Below are positions 31,315 through 41,935 of a stretch of DNA of 64,000 bases, one piece after another (the stretch's first letter is position 1; each line of letters starts with the position of its first letter). The stretch is taken from the NCBI RefSeq assembly GCF_018294505.1, contig NC_057801.1, positions 433,974,741 to 434,038,740 of the forward strand, in the 5' to 3' direction. The notes beneath the pieces were generated by a model. It had not been told where the DNA came from. It saw only the letters and a list, made by a program, of their open reading frames with translations, and ran no database searches. The DNA comes from Triticum aestivum (taxonomy: Eukaryota > Streptophyta > Magnoliopsida > Poales > Poaceae). Position numbers and translations under genes: made by a program.

Positions 31315-31785
31315 TGTCGGTGTCAAAACTGGCGGATCTCGGGTAGGGGGTCCCGAACTATGCGTCTAGGCAGATGGTAACAGGAGACAAGGGACATGAT
31401 GTTTTTACCCAGGTTCGGGCCCTCTCGATGGAGGTAAAACCTACTCCTGCTTGATTAATATTGATGATATGGGTAGTACAAGAGTAGATCTACCACGAGA
31501 TCGGAGTGGCTAAACCCTAGAAGCTAGCCTATGGTATGATTGTTGTTCGTACTATGGACTAAAACTCTCCGGTTTATATAGACACCGGAGAGGGCTAGGG
31601 TTATACAGAGTCGGTTACAATGGGAGGAGATCTTCATATCGTATCGCCAAGCTTGCCTTCCACGCCAAGGAAATTCCCATCCGGACACGGGACGGAGTCT
31701 TGAATCTTGTATCTTCATAGTCTGGGAGTCCGGCCAAAGGTCTTAGTCCGGCCATCCGGACACCCCCTAATCCAGGACTCCCTCA
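31315..31785 (-). repeat. Element B 5' LTR
   Basis: A 471-bp partner of 23438-23909 with about 12 differences. The palindromic TATA region at 31565-31592 is identical in both LTRs. Confidence 0.93.
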
Positions 31786-31790
31786 CCCAT
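31786..31790. repeat. TSD of element B, right copy (CCCAT)
   Basis: Matches 23433-23437. The interrupted LTR of element A resumes here. Confidence 0.9.
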
Positions 31791-32725
31791 CTTTTTATCC
31801 TCGATGGCAACAATACAATACGTGCCTTGCAACCCTTTCTGTCACTGGGTAAGGACACCGCAAGATTGAACCCAAAGCTAAGCACTTCTCCCATGGCAAG
31901 AAAGATCAATCTAGTAGGCCAAACCAAACTGATAATTCGAAGAGACTTGCAAAGATAACTCAACCATACATAAAAGAATTCAGAGAACATTCAAATATTT
32001 CTCATAGATAAACTTGATCATAAACCCACAATTCATCGGATCTCGACAAACACACCGCAAAAAGAGCTTACATCGAATAGATCTCCACAAGAGAGGGGGA
32101 GAACATTGTATTGAGATCCAAAAAGAGAGAAGAAGCCATCTAGCTAATAATATGGACCCGAAGGTCTGTGGTAAACTACTCACAACTCATCGGAAGGGCT
32201 ATGGTGTTGATGTAGAGGCCGTCCATGGTCGATTCCCCCTCCGGCAGTCACCGGCGAAGGCTCCAAGATGGGATCTCGCGGATACAGAAGGTTACAGTGC
32301 CAGAAATATTTCTTCGGTGGCTCACTAGATGTTTTCGGGGTATGTAGGTATATATAGGAGGAAGAGGTACGTCGGTGGCCGCTCGAGGGGCCCAAGAGAC
32401 AGGGGCGCGCCACGGAGGGGTGGGCGCGCCCTCCTATCTCATGGCCGCCTCGATTGCTTCTTTACTTGCACTCCAAGTTCTCCGGATCACGTTCGTTCCA
32501 AAAATCATGCTCCCGAAGGTTTCATTCCGTTTGGACTCCGTTTGATATTCCTTTTCTTTGAAATACTGAAATAGGCAAAAAAATAGCAATACGGGCCAGG
32601 CCTCCGGTTAGTAGGTTAGTCCCAAAAATGATATAAATGTGTAAAATAAAGCCCATAAACATCCTAAACAGGTAATATAATAGCATGGAACAATCAAAAA
32701 TTATAGATACGTTGGAGACGTATCA

Positions 32726-32741
32726 AGCATCCCCAAGCTTA
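32726..32741 (-). other. Element A polypurine tract
   Basis: The minus strand reads TAAGCTTGGGGATGC directly before the LTR start. The same 15 bases occur twice more inside the element at 34916-34930 and 34969-34983. Confidence 0.7.
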
Positions 32742-35640
32742 ATTCCTGCTCGTCCTCGAGTAGGTAAATGATAAAAATAGAATTTTTGATGTGGAATGCT
32801 ACCTAGCATAATTCTCAATGTAATTTTCTTTATTGTGGCATGAATGTTCAGATCCAAATGATTCAAAATAAAAGTTCATATTGACAAAACAAATAGTAAT
32901 ACTTCAAGCATACTAATAAAAGCAATCATGTCTTCTCAAAATAACATGGCTAAAGAAAGTTCATCCCTACAAAATCATATAGTTAGGCTATGCTTCATTT
33001 TCGTCACACAAAGATGTTCCCAACTTCTATACCCCTGATGACAAGACAAGCAATTGTTTCGTACTTAAATAATCTCAAACTTTTTCAACCTTCACTCAAT
33101 ACATGAGCGTGAGCCATGGATATCGCACTATGGGTGAAATAGAATAATGATTGGGGATTGTGTGGAGAAGACAAAAAAGAAGAAATTCTCACATTGATGA
33201 GGATAATCAACGGGCTATGGAAATGCCCATCAATTGATGTCAACATGAGGAGTAGGGATTGCCATGCAACGGATGCACTAGAGCTATAAATGAATGAAAG
33301 CTCGACAAAAATAAAACTAGTGGGTGTGCATCCAACTTGCTTGCTCACAAAGACCTAGGGCATTTGAGGAAGCCCATCGTACGAATATACAAGCCAAGTT
33401 CTATAATGAAAAATTCCCGCTAGTATATGAAAGTGACAACATATGAGGCTCTCTATATAAAAACATGGTGCTACTTTGAAGCACAATATATGAGACTCAC
33501 TATATAAATAACATGGTGCTACTTTGAAGCACAAGTTTGGAAAAAGAGATAGTAACATTGCCCCTTTTTTATTATTTTTTTCCTTTTTTTTATTTTTTTC
33601 TTTTTTTTCTTTTTTTTCTTTGGCCTTTCTTTTTTTTCTTTTGGCCTTTCTTCTTTTTTTCTTCTTTGGGACAATGCTCTAATAATGATGATCATCACAC
33701 TTTTATTGATTACAACACATGAATTACAACTCTAAACTAGAACAAGATATGACTCTATATGAATGCCTCCAGCGGTGTACCGGGATGGTGCAATGAATCA
33801 AGAGTGACATGTATGAAAATTATACATGGTGGCTTTGCCACAAATACGATGTCAACTACATGATCATGCAATGGCAATATGACAAAAGTAATGTGTGTCA
33901 TAATGATGATGAACGAAATTGTGGAAAGTTGCCTGGCAATATATCTCGGAATGGCTATGGAAATGCCATAATAGGTAGGTATGGTGGCTGTTTTGAGGAA
34001 GATATAAGGAGGTTTATGTGTGATAGAGCGTATCATATCACGGGGTTTGGATGTACCGGCGAAGTTTGCACCAACTCTCAAGGTGAGAAAGGGCAATGCA
34101 CGGTACCGAAGAGGCTAGCAATGATGGAAAGGTAAAAGTGCATATAATCCATGAACTCAACATTAGTCAAAAGAACTCATATACTTATTGCAAAAATTTA
34201 GAAGTCATAAAAAACCAAGCACTACGCGCATGCTCCTAGAGGGATAGATTGGTAGGAAAAGACCATCGCTCGTCCCCGGTCGCCACTCATAAGGATGCAC
34301 AAGCCAGGTACACTTCATGTTTCAAATTTGTTACACAACTTTAACCATACGTGCATGCTACAGGACTTGCTAAGTTCAACACAAGCATTCTTTAAATTCA
34401 TAATAATCCAACTAGCATGACTTTAATATCACTACCTCCATATCTCAAAACAATTATCAAGTATCAAATTGATCATAGCATCCAATTCACTTCCTATGAT
34501 AGTTTTTATTATACCCAACTTGGATGCTCATCATTCTAGGACCAATTTATAACCATAGCAAATACCATGCTGTTCTAAAAGACTCTCAAATAATATAAGT
34601 GAATCTTGAGAGATCAAAAATTTCTTCAAAATTAATCCACCGCCGTGCTCTAAAAGATATAAGTGAAGCACTAGCGCAAAAACTATCTAGCTCAAAAGAT
34701 ATAAGTGAAGAACATAGAGTATTCTAATAAATTTCAATCAAGTAGGCTTCTCCCAAAAGGTGTGTTACAGCAAGGATGATTGTGGTAAACTAAAAATCAA
34801 AGACTAATATAATACACGATGCTCCAAGCAAAACACATATCATGTGGCGAATAAAAATATAGCTCCAAGTAAAGTTACCAATGAACAAAGACGAAAGAGG
34901 GGATGCCTTCCCGGGGCATCCCCAAGCTTAGGCTTTTGGCTATTCTTGAATATCTTGGGGTTCCATGGGCATCCCCAAGCTTAGGCTTTTGCCACTCTTT
35001 ATTCCATAGTCCATCAAATCTTTACCCAAAACTTGAAAACTTCACAACACAAAACTCAAAAGGAAATCTCATAAGCTCCGTTAGTGAAAGAAAACAAAAC
35101 CACCACATAAGGTACTGTAATGAACTCATTCTTTATTTATATTGGTGTTAAACCTACTGTATTCCAAGTTCTCTATGGTTCATACCACTTAATACTAGCC
35201 ACAGATGCATCAAAATAAGCAAACAACAAACGAAAAACAGAATCTGTCAAAAACAGAACAGCCTGTAGCAATCTGTAACTAACGCAAACTTCTGGAACCT
35301 TAAAAATCCTACCAAAATATTAAGTCCTAAAGAATTTTTTTATTGAACAGCAGCAAAAAAGAATCAATGCAAAATCTCGTTTCTGTGATTTATTGAATTG
35401 TTTCTCGTGAGCGCAAAGTTTCTGTTTTTCAGCAGAATCAAATCAACTATCATCATAGGTTATCCTATAGGTTCTACTTGGCACAAAAACTAATTAAAGC
35501 ATGAAAACACATCTAAACAAAAAGTAGATGCAAAATTTATTACTAAACAGTAACAAAAACAAAAATCACAAAGAAAATCGGGATGCCTCCCAACTAGCGC
35601 TATCGTTTAACGCCCCTAGCTAGGCAAAAAAGCGAAGATA
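32742..35640. other. Non-coding internal region of element A
   Basis: AT-rich sequence with no supportable ORF. It contains a long pyrimidine-rich low-complexity stretch at 33560-33670 (runs of T with CC and GGCC), two near-identical lines ending ATAACATGGTGCTACTTTGA around 33462-33535, and the duplicated PPT-like motif at 34916-34991. RT and integrase would be expected here in an autonomous Athila element. Confidence 0.6.
34916..34991 (-). repeat. Two internal copies of a polypurine-tract-like motif in element A
   Basis: GCATCCCCAAGCTTAGGC begins at 34916 and 34969, 53 bp apart. The first 15 bases equal those of the 3' PPT at 32727-32741. Confidence 0.75.
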
Positions 35641-35643
35641 GAT

Positions 35644-36321
35644 CTAACTAGTGCCATCTTTGACACTTGATTCATAGGTAGATCGCATGATAGATTCATA
35701 AGTTAATTTGACTTTCTTTCTTGGAAAGTGCTCCATGCCTTTCTTTAATGGAAATTGGAATCTAATATTCCCTTCCTTCATATCAATAATTGCACCAATC
35801 GTTCTAAGGAAAGGTCTACCAAGAATAATAGGGCAAGAAAGATTGCAATCTATATCAAGAACGATAAAATCAACGGGCACCAAATTTCTATTTGCAACAA
35901 TAAGGACATCATTGATTCTTCCCATTGGCTTTTTAATGGTGGAATCCACAAGGTGCAAATGTAAAGAGCAATCATCAAGATCATGGAAACCTAGAATATC
36001 ACATAAAGTTTTCAGAATCGTGGAAACACTAGCACCCAAATCACACAAAGCAAAACACTCATGATTTTTAATTTTAATCTTTATATTAGGTTCCCACTCA
36101 TCATTAAGTTTTCTAGGTATAGAAAGTTCCAAATTAAGTTTTTCATCAAAAGATTGCATCAAGGCATCAACAATATGTTTGGTAAAGGCTTTATTTTGAC
36201 TATAAGCATGAGGAGAATTCACAACGGATTGTAACAAGGAAATACAACTTTCTAAAGAACAATTATCATAATCAAATTCCTTGAAATCCGAGATAGAGGG
36301 TTCAATACTATTTAAAGTCAT
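35644..36321 (-). CDS. Element A aspartic protease ORF (Athila-type)
   Basis: A 225-codon frame starts 'MTLNSIEPSISDFKEFDYD'. The retropepsin-like domain occupies about residues 80-210, with 'CFALCDLGASVSTI' (Asp active site present), 'NLVPVDFIVLDIDC' and 'IILGRPFLRTIGAIIDMKEG'. This arrangement matches the protease of Athila-lineage elements and of element F in this window. It would process Gag. Its start overlaps the end of the Gag-like ORF (36308) by 14 bp in another frame, so frameshifting or a past indel joined them. No RT follows. Confidence 0.8.
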   Translation of the reverse strand: MTLNSIEPSISDFKEFDYDNCSLESCISLLQSVVNSPHAYSQNKAFTKHIVDALMQSFDEKLNLELSIPRKLNDEWEPNIKIKIKNHECFALCDLGASVSTILKTLCDILGFHDLDDCSLHLHLVDSTIKKPMGRINDVLIVANRNLVPVDFIVLDIDCNLSCPIILGRPFLRTIGAIIDMKEGNIRFQFPLKKGMEHFPRKKVKLTYESIMRSTYESSVKDGTS

Positions 36322-36751
36322 GGTCTAAAAACTCTGAATTATTGGGACGCCTTCTAAATAAAGTTGACTCATCTCCAGTCCCATTATTATCAAGATTCAT
36401 ATTGCAAAACAAAGATCTAATAGGGGACACATCAATAACTTTAAGATCTTCGTCATTATTTTCATCTAACTTTTCTGGTTTGGCAGCCATCTTATTAACT
36501 AAGGTGGCTTGCTTATCAGAAATTTGGGCTATAGCCTTCTCAAGCCGGGTAATTTGAGAGCTCACACCATAAAATTCTTTATTCATATCATCAAGTTCCT
36601 TATTCATAAAACCCAAAAAACCTTTTTGTTCTTTAAGCTCTTTTCTGAAGAAATTATTATGCTCAAATTGCAAAGTCATAAAGCTTCTAATATTCGATTC
36701 AATCTCTTCCATCCTTCTAAGAAGGAGGTCGATACTCTTAGGAAAAGCCAT
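36308..36751 (-). CDS. Element A Gag-like coiled-coil ORF
   Basis: From the ATG at 36751 ('MAFPKSIDLLLRRMEEIE') about 147 codons encode a heptad-rich helical segment ('SSQITRLEKAIAQISDKQ') with an acidic end. This resembles the C-terminal coiled coil of Gag in Athila-like elements (compare element F 60960-61320). No capsid core is visible, so most of gag is missing. The frame is open; function is inferred from position only. Confidence 0.6.
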   Translation of the reverse strand: MAFPKSIDLLLRRMEEIESNIRSFMTLQFEHNNFFRKELKEQKGFLGFMNKELDDMNKEFYGVSSQITRLEKAIAQISDKQATLVNKMAAKPEKLDENNDEDLKVIDVSPIRSLFCNMNLDNNGTGDESTLFRRRPNNSEFLDHDFK

Positions 36752-36999
36752 AAGGACAAATAGGCACACAAGCAAATAGAAAAAGGCAAGCGGAAGAGAG
36801 GGGAAGAAAAAGGCAAGCGGAAAAGAGAGGAGATTGGGAAAGAGAGGGCGAATAAAACAGCAAGGGTGAAGTGGGGGAGAGGAAAATGAGAGGCAAATGG
36901 CAAATAATGTAAATGCGAGGGAGATGAGTTTGTGATGGGTACTTGGTATGTCTTGACTTGAGCGAAGACCTCCCCGGCAACGGCGCCAGAAATCCTTCT

Positions 37000-38566
37000 T
37001 GCTACGTCTTGAGCTTGCGTTGGTTTTCCTTGAAGAGGAAAGGGTGATGCAACATAGTAGCGTAAGTATTTCCCTCAGTTTTTGAGAACCAAGGTATCAA
37101 TCCAGTAGGAGGCTCCTCACAAGTCACATGAACCTACACAAACGAAAAAGAACTCGCAACCAACGCGATAAAGGGGTTGTCAATCCATTCATGGCCACTT
37201 GCGAAAGTGAGATCTGATAGAGATAATATGATAAGATAAATATATTTTTGGTATTTTATAATATAGATGCAGAATAAAGATGCAAATAAAAGTAGATTGA
37301 AAGCTTATATGATAAAAGATAGACCCGGGGGGCATAGGTTTCACTAGAGGCTTCTCTCAAGATAGCATAAGTATTACGGTGGGTGAACAAATTACTGTCG
37401 AGCAATTGATAGAAAAGCGAATAATTATGAGATTATCTAGACATGATCATGTATATAGGCATCACGTCCGTGACAAGTAGACGGACTCCTGCCTACATCT
37501 ACTACTATTACTCCACACATCGACCACTATCCAGCATGCATCTAGAGTATTAAGTTCATAAGAACAGAGTAACGCATTAAGAAAGATGACATGATGTAGA
37601 GGGATAAACTCAAGCAATATGATATAAACCCCATCTTTCTATCCTCGATGGCAACAATAAAATACATGCATTGCAACCCTTCCTGTCACTGGGTAAGGAC
37701 ACCGCAAGACTGAACCCAAAGCTAAGCACTTCTCCCATGTCAAGAAAGATAAATCTAGTAGGCCAAACCAAACCGATAATTCGAAGAGGCTTGCAAAGAT
37801 AACTCAATCATACATAAAAGAATTCAGAGAAGATTCAAATATTTCTCATAGATATTGATCATAAACCCACAATTCATTGGATCTCGACAAACACACCGCA
37901 AAAAGAGTTTACATCAAATAGATCTCCACAAGAGAGGGGGAGAACATTGTATTGAGATCCAAAAAGAGAGAAGCCATCTAGCTAATAACTATGGACCCGA
38001 AGGTCTGTGGTAAACTACTCACAACTCATCGAAAGGGCTATGGTGTTGATGTAGAGGCCCTCCATGGTCGATTCCCCCTCCGGCAGAACATCGGCGAAGG
38101 CTCCAAGATGGGATCTCGCGGATACAGAAGGTTACGGTGGTGGAAATATTTCTTCGGTGGCTCCCTGTATGTATTCGGGGTACGTAGGTATATATAGGAG
38201 GAGAGGTACGTCGGTGGCCGCTCAAGGGGCCGAGGAGACAGGGGGCGCGCCCAGGAGGGGTGGGCGCGCCCTCCTATCTCCTGGCCGCCTCGATTGCTTC
38301 TTGACTTGCACTCCAAGTTCTCCGGATCACGTTCGTTCCAAAAATCACGCTCCCAAAGGTTTCATTCCGTTTGGAATCCATTTGATATTCCTTTTCTTCA
38401 AAATACTAAAATAGGCAAAAAAACAGCAATACGGGCTGGGCCTCCGGTTAGTAGGTTAGTCCCAAAAATGATATAAATGTGTAAAATAAAGCCCATAAAC
38501 ATCCAAAACAGGTAATATAATAGAATGGAACAATAAAAAAATTATAGATATGTTGGAGAAGTATCA
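37000..38566 (-). repeat. Element A 5' LTR (complete)
   Basis: A 1567-bp LTR starts TGCTACGTCTTGAGC and ends GAAGTATCA on the plus strand. A GC-rich stretch at 38240-38275 carries the palindrome GGCGCGCC twice. On the minus strand the start TGATACTTCTCCAAC corresponds to the common Triticeae LTR start TGATACGTCTCC with one change. Confidence 0.88.
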
Positions 38567-39113
38567 CACTCATACGCGTTTGTGTTGAGGAAAGCCATTG
38601 GGTCAACCTCCGTCTCATCATCCATTCTCTGTTCTACAGGACCGATTACATCAGCCAGTACTATTGCACCCCCTTCATCACATCGTCTACTGCTCTCACC
38701 CGGCACTACAGGAGTTGGTAATTGCGTAGGCAGGGTGGTGGTCTCCGCACATGCTTGTTGATGTGTGGTTATTGGTGTGCTCTCGGCCGGCTCCAGACGA
38801 ATAAGATTCTTCGGCCATAGCAGCACCCAACCCTTGCAGCTTCCAATCCGTGATGGGGTATCATCGTCCTCTCCCACATGCTGTACTGGAGGAGGCAAAT
38901 CCTCGTGCCCCGATTTCACACTGGACAAGTTAACCCTGAAATGCCCAGCGGGGATCGGCTGGTTGTGGAATGTGGCTTGCAAGGGGTTCATTATCACCCC
39001 CTTTCCCACGTCCACCTTCTGGCCTTTGATGAAGTAGAGTATGGTGCACGGGGTTTCTTCGGCTAGCAAGCACATGTCTGTGGCGTAAAACATCCGAAAG
39101 GCAACGAAAATGG

Positions 39114-39157
<44 letters not shown>

Positions 39158-40831
39158 GTGCGATATGTAATTACCGTGAGGGCGTCGAGATCAGCCAAAG
39201 ACTAAGGCCCACCTAGCGCGCCAGAGACTGAGGACGGGCTGCTATGAGCGGGAGCGAGTGCAAGAGGAGGCCCGGTTGCGTGAGCAAGTGATGGTGCGGT
39301 GGTGTTCTTGTTCACGGAGTTGCTCCCGACGAAACTAGGCAATGGGAAATCATGTACCATCTTGTATGGATTTTCTTCATCCAGTTGATGATAGCTGGAA
39401 CCAAGTTAGTAGTGAAATCATTTCTGCAGGCAGTTACAGCTACATTGACTGCCTGTTGTAGCAACTCATTCTTCTCCTCAGCTGTTTTTTTGCGTCCTCA
39501 GCTGCTTTTTTCTCAACCACAAGCTTCACCTTCTCGTCGATGTCCGCCTGACTAAACTTCTTTTTCTGCTTCTTGGCCTCCGGGCCCTCATTGTAAAACA
39601 CCTTCCACGTGGCGTCGTCTCCAGCGCCATGCACACGACCATATTGCGGCCGCTGGCCCAAAGGGATTCCCTTAAGTTCGTTCATGGCCTGGTTGAGAGG
39701 GGTGTCCCACTTGGGCCTCATCAGAGAAGTAGGGCTTTTGACTGCAAGCTGGTGTTGCTTCTCCTGCAGAAGGAGCGTGAACCGTTTAGGAATGTGTAGT
39801 CGACTAGATGTGGAGCTAAATGTAAGGTGATAAAACAATAATTACCAGTAGTCTAATCAATTTCCTCGTGATGTGGTTCGTGTAAAAAACCTTCTTTTCC
39901 CTGTCCCACTTGTAGCGGGCCCTGATGAAGTCACGCTCCAAGGGGTTGGTGAACTTCACGAAGGGGTCTGGGATACCTGCGGCTTCACGTTCCGCATCCT
40001 CCTTATCCCATATGGGCCTTTTACCGAGGTAGCCATGGCTTCCGAGGAGATGCTTCCCCATGTTCCTTTGCTAAAGTCTCTTGAATTTCGCAGCCTTAGC
40101 CTTGGCTGCCTCGGTAGCGCAAGTGTCCTTGAACTTTCGAACTCCTCTTCCGTAAGTGTTGAATTTTCCTCCAAAATCTTGGACAGGGGTTCCTCATCCT
40201 CAATAGCTTGTTTCACCCTCCCTTTCCAGGAGGCCAAATCATTGCTGAACATGCCCATGGCGTGATTGTTAATCTTTTTCATCTTCGGATCATCCCACGG
40301 TTGTTCTATGTTATCATCCCTATCGGGGAACTTGAATCTCTTGTGCAACTTCGTCAGGAGCAACTGCGTCAAATGTTCTTTACTCCTTAAGTCATCGTCG
40401 TTGATGCTCGCGCATTCCCATAGGATGCATCCTACCTGGTTCCCATAGCACTTGCGAGGTTCTTCCGGCACTAATGGCTCAAACTTGCTAGGTGCCATCT
40501 TAGTGATCACCAGTCGTCCAATCCCTAGTTTGTTAGGTTTTCGTATCCTCTGCTTCTTCTGCTTCTTCTTTTCGGTAGTGGCATCGGCGCCGGTACCTTC
40601 CCCGCTGGTACATTCCCCGCCGGTCTTGGCACTGCCATCGGTCTCGGCGCCGCCATCGGTGCCGGCACCGTCGGTGTCGATGTCGGCGTCAGTACCATCA
40701 TCGAGGCCGACCTGCAAACCTTGACTTTGCAATTGCTTAGCAGTCAAATAGTCGAGGTACTCTTGCTCACCCTCATAATCCATCTCGTCTGCATCTTGGT
40801 CAGAAGGCCTAGTTTCTTCGTTGTTCGACAT
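38567..40831 (-). pseudogene. CACTA second gene, 5' exons (En/Spm-type protein with DUF8039-like domain)
   Basis: The start is the ATG at 40831 ('MSNNEETRPSDQDADEMDYE'). An acidic, Gly/Thr-rich N-terminus is followed by a region typical of plant 'Ptta/En/Spm' transposon proteins ('LLLTKLHKRFKFPDRDDN', 'ASWKGRVKQAIEDEEPLSK'). A continuation at 39816-40061 has 'RPIWDKEDAEREAAGIPDPF', and the next exon at 39440-39800 has 'QYGRVHGAGDDATWKVFYN' and a Lys-rich helix. The last exon here (38567-39093) holds a DUF8039-like domain ('CTILYFIKGQKVDVGKGVI'). A frameshift near 40138 and a CAG-type TAG near 40070 break it. It resumes at 22955 beyond element A. Confidence 0.75.
39119..39152. repeat. (TA)17 microsatellite in a CACTA intron
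   Basis: An uninterrupted TA run of 34 bases lies between two exons of the CACTA gene. It is a likely length-polymorphic site. Confidence 0.9.
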
Positions 40832-41935
40832 GTTTAAGTCTCCTTGTTTAATTCTAAAACTATGAAAAAAATGAGAAATGACATAAAAAAGAAATCTATG
40901 TTTGTCGGAATGTCGTTTCCCCGCAACTACCAGCACTCGATATGCCTACTATCTAGTACAAATCATGCCAAAATTCACGGAAATTTCGGCATGACCTTTG
41001 CTAAAAAATGGGCATATCGAGCGCCTGAAATTCACCGGAATGGAAATGAATCAACATTCCGGCATAACATAGGACACAAGGGTCATTTACCCTGCACATA
41101 ATCATCATTTCCAAATGACATGTCCAAATTCCAAATATGACATGTCCAAAACATCACATGTCCACATATCACATGTCCACTTCAAATTAACCTAATTAAC
41201 CATCTGCCCTAACTAAAACCTAAGTAAATTAACCAAAGAAGCTAGCTACCAGAGAGAGGAGGAGCGGTGGGGGGCTTACAGAGGGTGCAGGCCGGATGAC
41301 GGCCGAGGTTGGGAGGGGTCGGGGTCGGGGTCGAGCGCTAGGGCCGGAGCCGGGATCGGGGCCGGGGCCGTGGGCGAGCGCCGGGGCCAGAGCTGGGGCC
41401 GGGGTCGGGGCGGGGCCGGAGCCGACACTTGGGTCGGTCGGGGGCGAGCGCAGGGGCGCGGCGAGGGCAGCGCTCCGGCAGCGCGACGGGGGAAGAGAGA
41501 GTGGGGATTTGGGGGAAAAGAGGCGGGATGAAGAGAGGAGTGGGGATTTTGGGGTTAAGTGGGCATAGTAGTAACGTGTTTAGACAAAACGTGCTATAGA
41601 CAAAACGTGTTTAGACAAATCTCTACTACTATCTTGACGAGTTGTAGCTCTTTTCTCACAAAAGCGTTGCTGCTATAACCAGTACCTATATAGTAGTTTT
41701 CCTGTTTGTTTCCTTCTATTTTCTTTTCCTTTATTTTCTCTCACTTTTATTTTCATTTTTCCGGGAGCAGTGAACGAAGGGTAGGCGATATATATTGTAT
41801 CATTTGACGGTTAAATATGTATACAAAATAGGAACATATATATTACATCATTGGACCCATGCATAATAATGGCTAAGTGTGTATACAAAATAGGAACATA
41901 TATATTACATCATTTGACCGATAACATACGGTTCC
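40832..41935. other. CACTA spacer between the two genes
   Basis: The 5' flank of the second gene includes a GC-rich stretch at 41290-41480 (GGGGCCGG-type runs). Subterminal-like repeats follow at 41575-41708 (ACAAAACGTG twice, TAGTAG units, GTTGCTGCTATAACC). Then comes an AT-rich part with a 63-bp-spaced direct repeat (GTATACAAAATAGGAACATA at 41819 and 41882), which is probably TNP2 3' UTR. No ORF is supported; the plus-strand frame at 41296-41568 is a GC-repeat artefact. Confidence 0.55.

Larger units (their letters stand above)
23438..31785 (-). mobile_element. Element B: Tat-like Gypsy element with gag-pro and antisense ORF but no pol
   Basis: An 8348-bp element has 472- and 471-bp LTRs, TSD CCCAT, PPT, and gag and protease on the minus strand. 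A Transposase_28-type antisense gene lies next to the 3' LTR. No RT, RNase H or integrase is present between the protease (28340) and the antisense gene (27289), so it would depend on a relative for mobility. By-eye LTR comparison shows about 12 differences in 471 bp (about 2.5%), younger than G1 and consistent with its place inside element A. Confidence 0.92.
22956..32725 (-). repeat. Element A 3' LTR, split by element B
   Basis: The LTR sequence runs at 22956-23437 and continues at 31791-32725, about 1.42 kb in total against 1567 bp for the partner LTR. The first six bases TGCTAC match the partner, then about 150 bp present at 37006-37160 are missing. The end GTTGGAGACGTATCA matches 38552-38566. 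Confidence 0.85.
22956..38566 (-). mobile_element. Element A: Athila-like Gypsy LTR retrotransposon without RT/integrase
   Basis: The LTRs start TGCTAC and end GTATCA on the plus strand. The right LTR (37000-38566) is complete. The left one (22956-32725) has lost about 150 bp near its start and is split by element B. The internal part (32726-36999) holds a coiled-coil Gag-like ORF, an aspartic-protease ORF and about 2.9 kb without coding capacity; RT and integrase are absent. The sequence CTTCTGGCGCCGTTGCC-like at 36970-36995 (minus strand) marks the primer region. The lineage is suggested by the protease type. It inserted into the CACTA gene, but flanking bases at the two ends do not match as a TSD. 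Confidence 0.85.

Noticed and set aside
33560..33670. Possible host polypyrimidine/splice region
   Set aside because: Simple T-rich low complexity inside the non-coding part of element A; no exon on either side.
41296..41568. Plus-strand Gly/Arg/Pro-rich ORF
   Set aside because: Produced by a GGGGCC-type GC-rich stretch upstream of the CACTA gene; no homologous pattern or codon signal.
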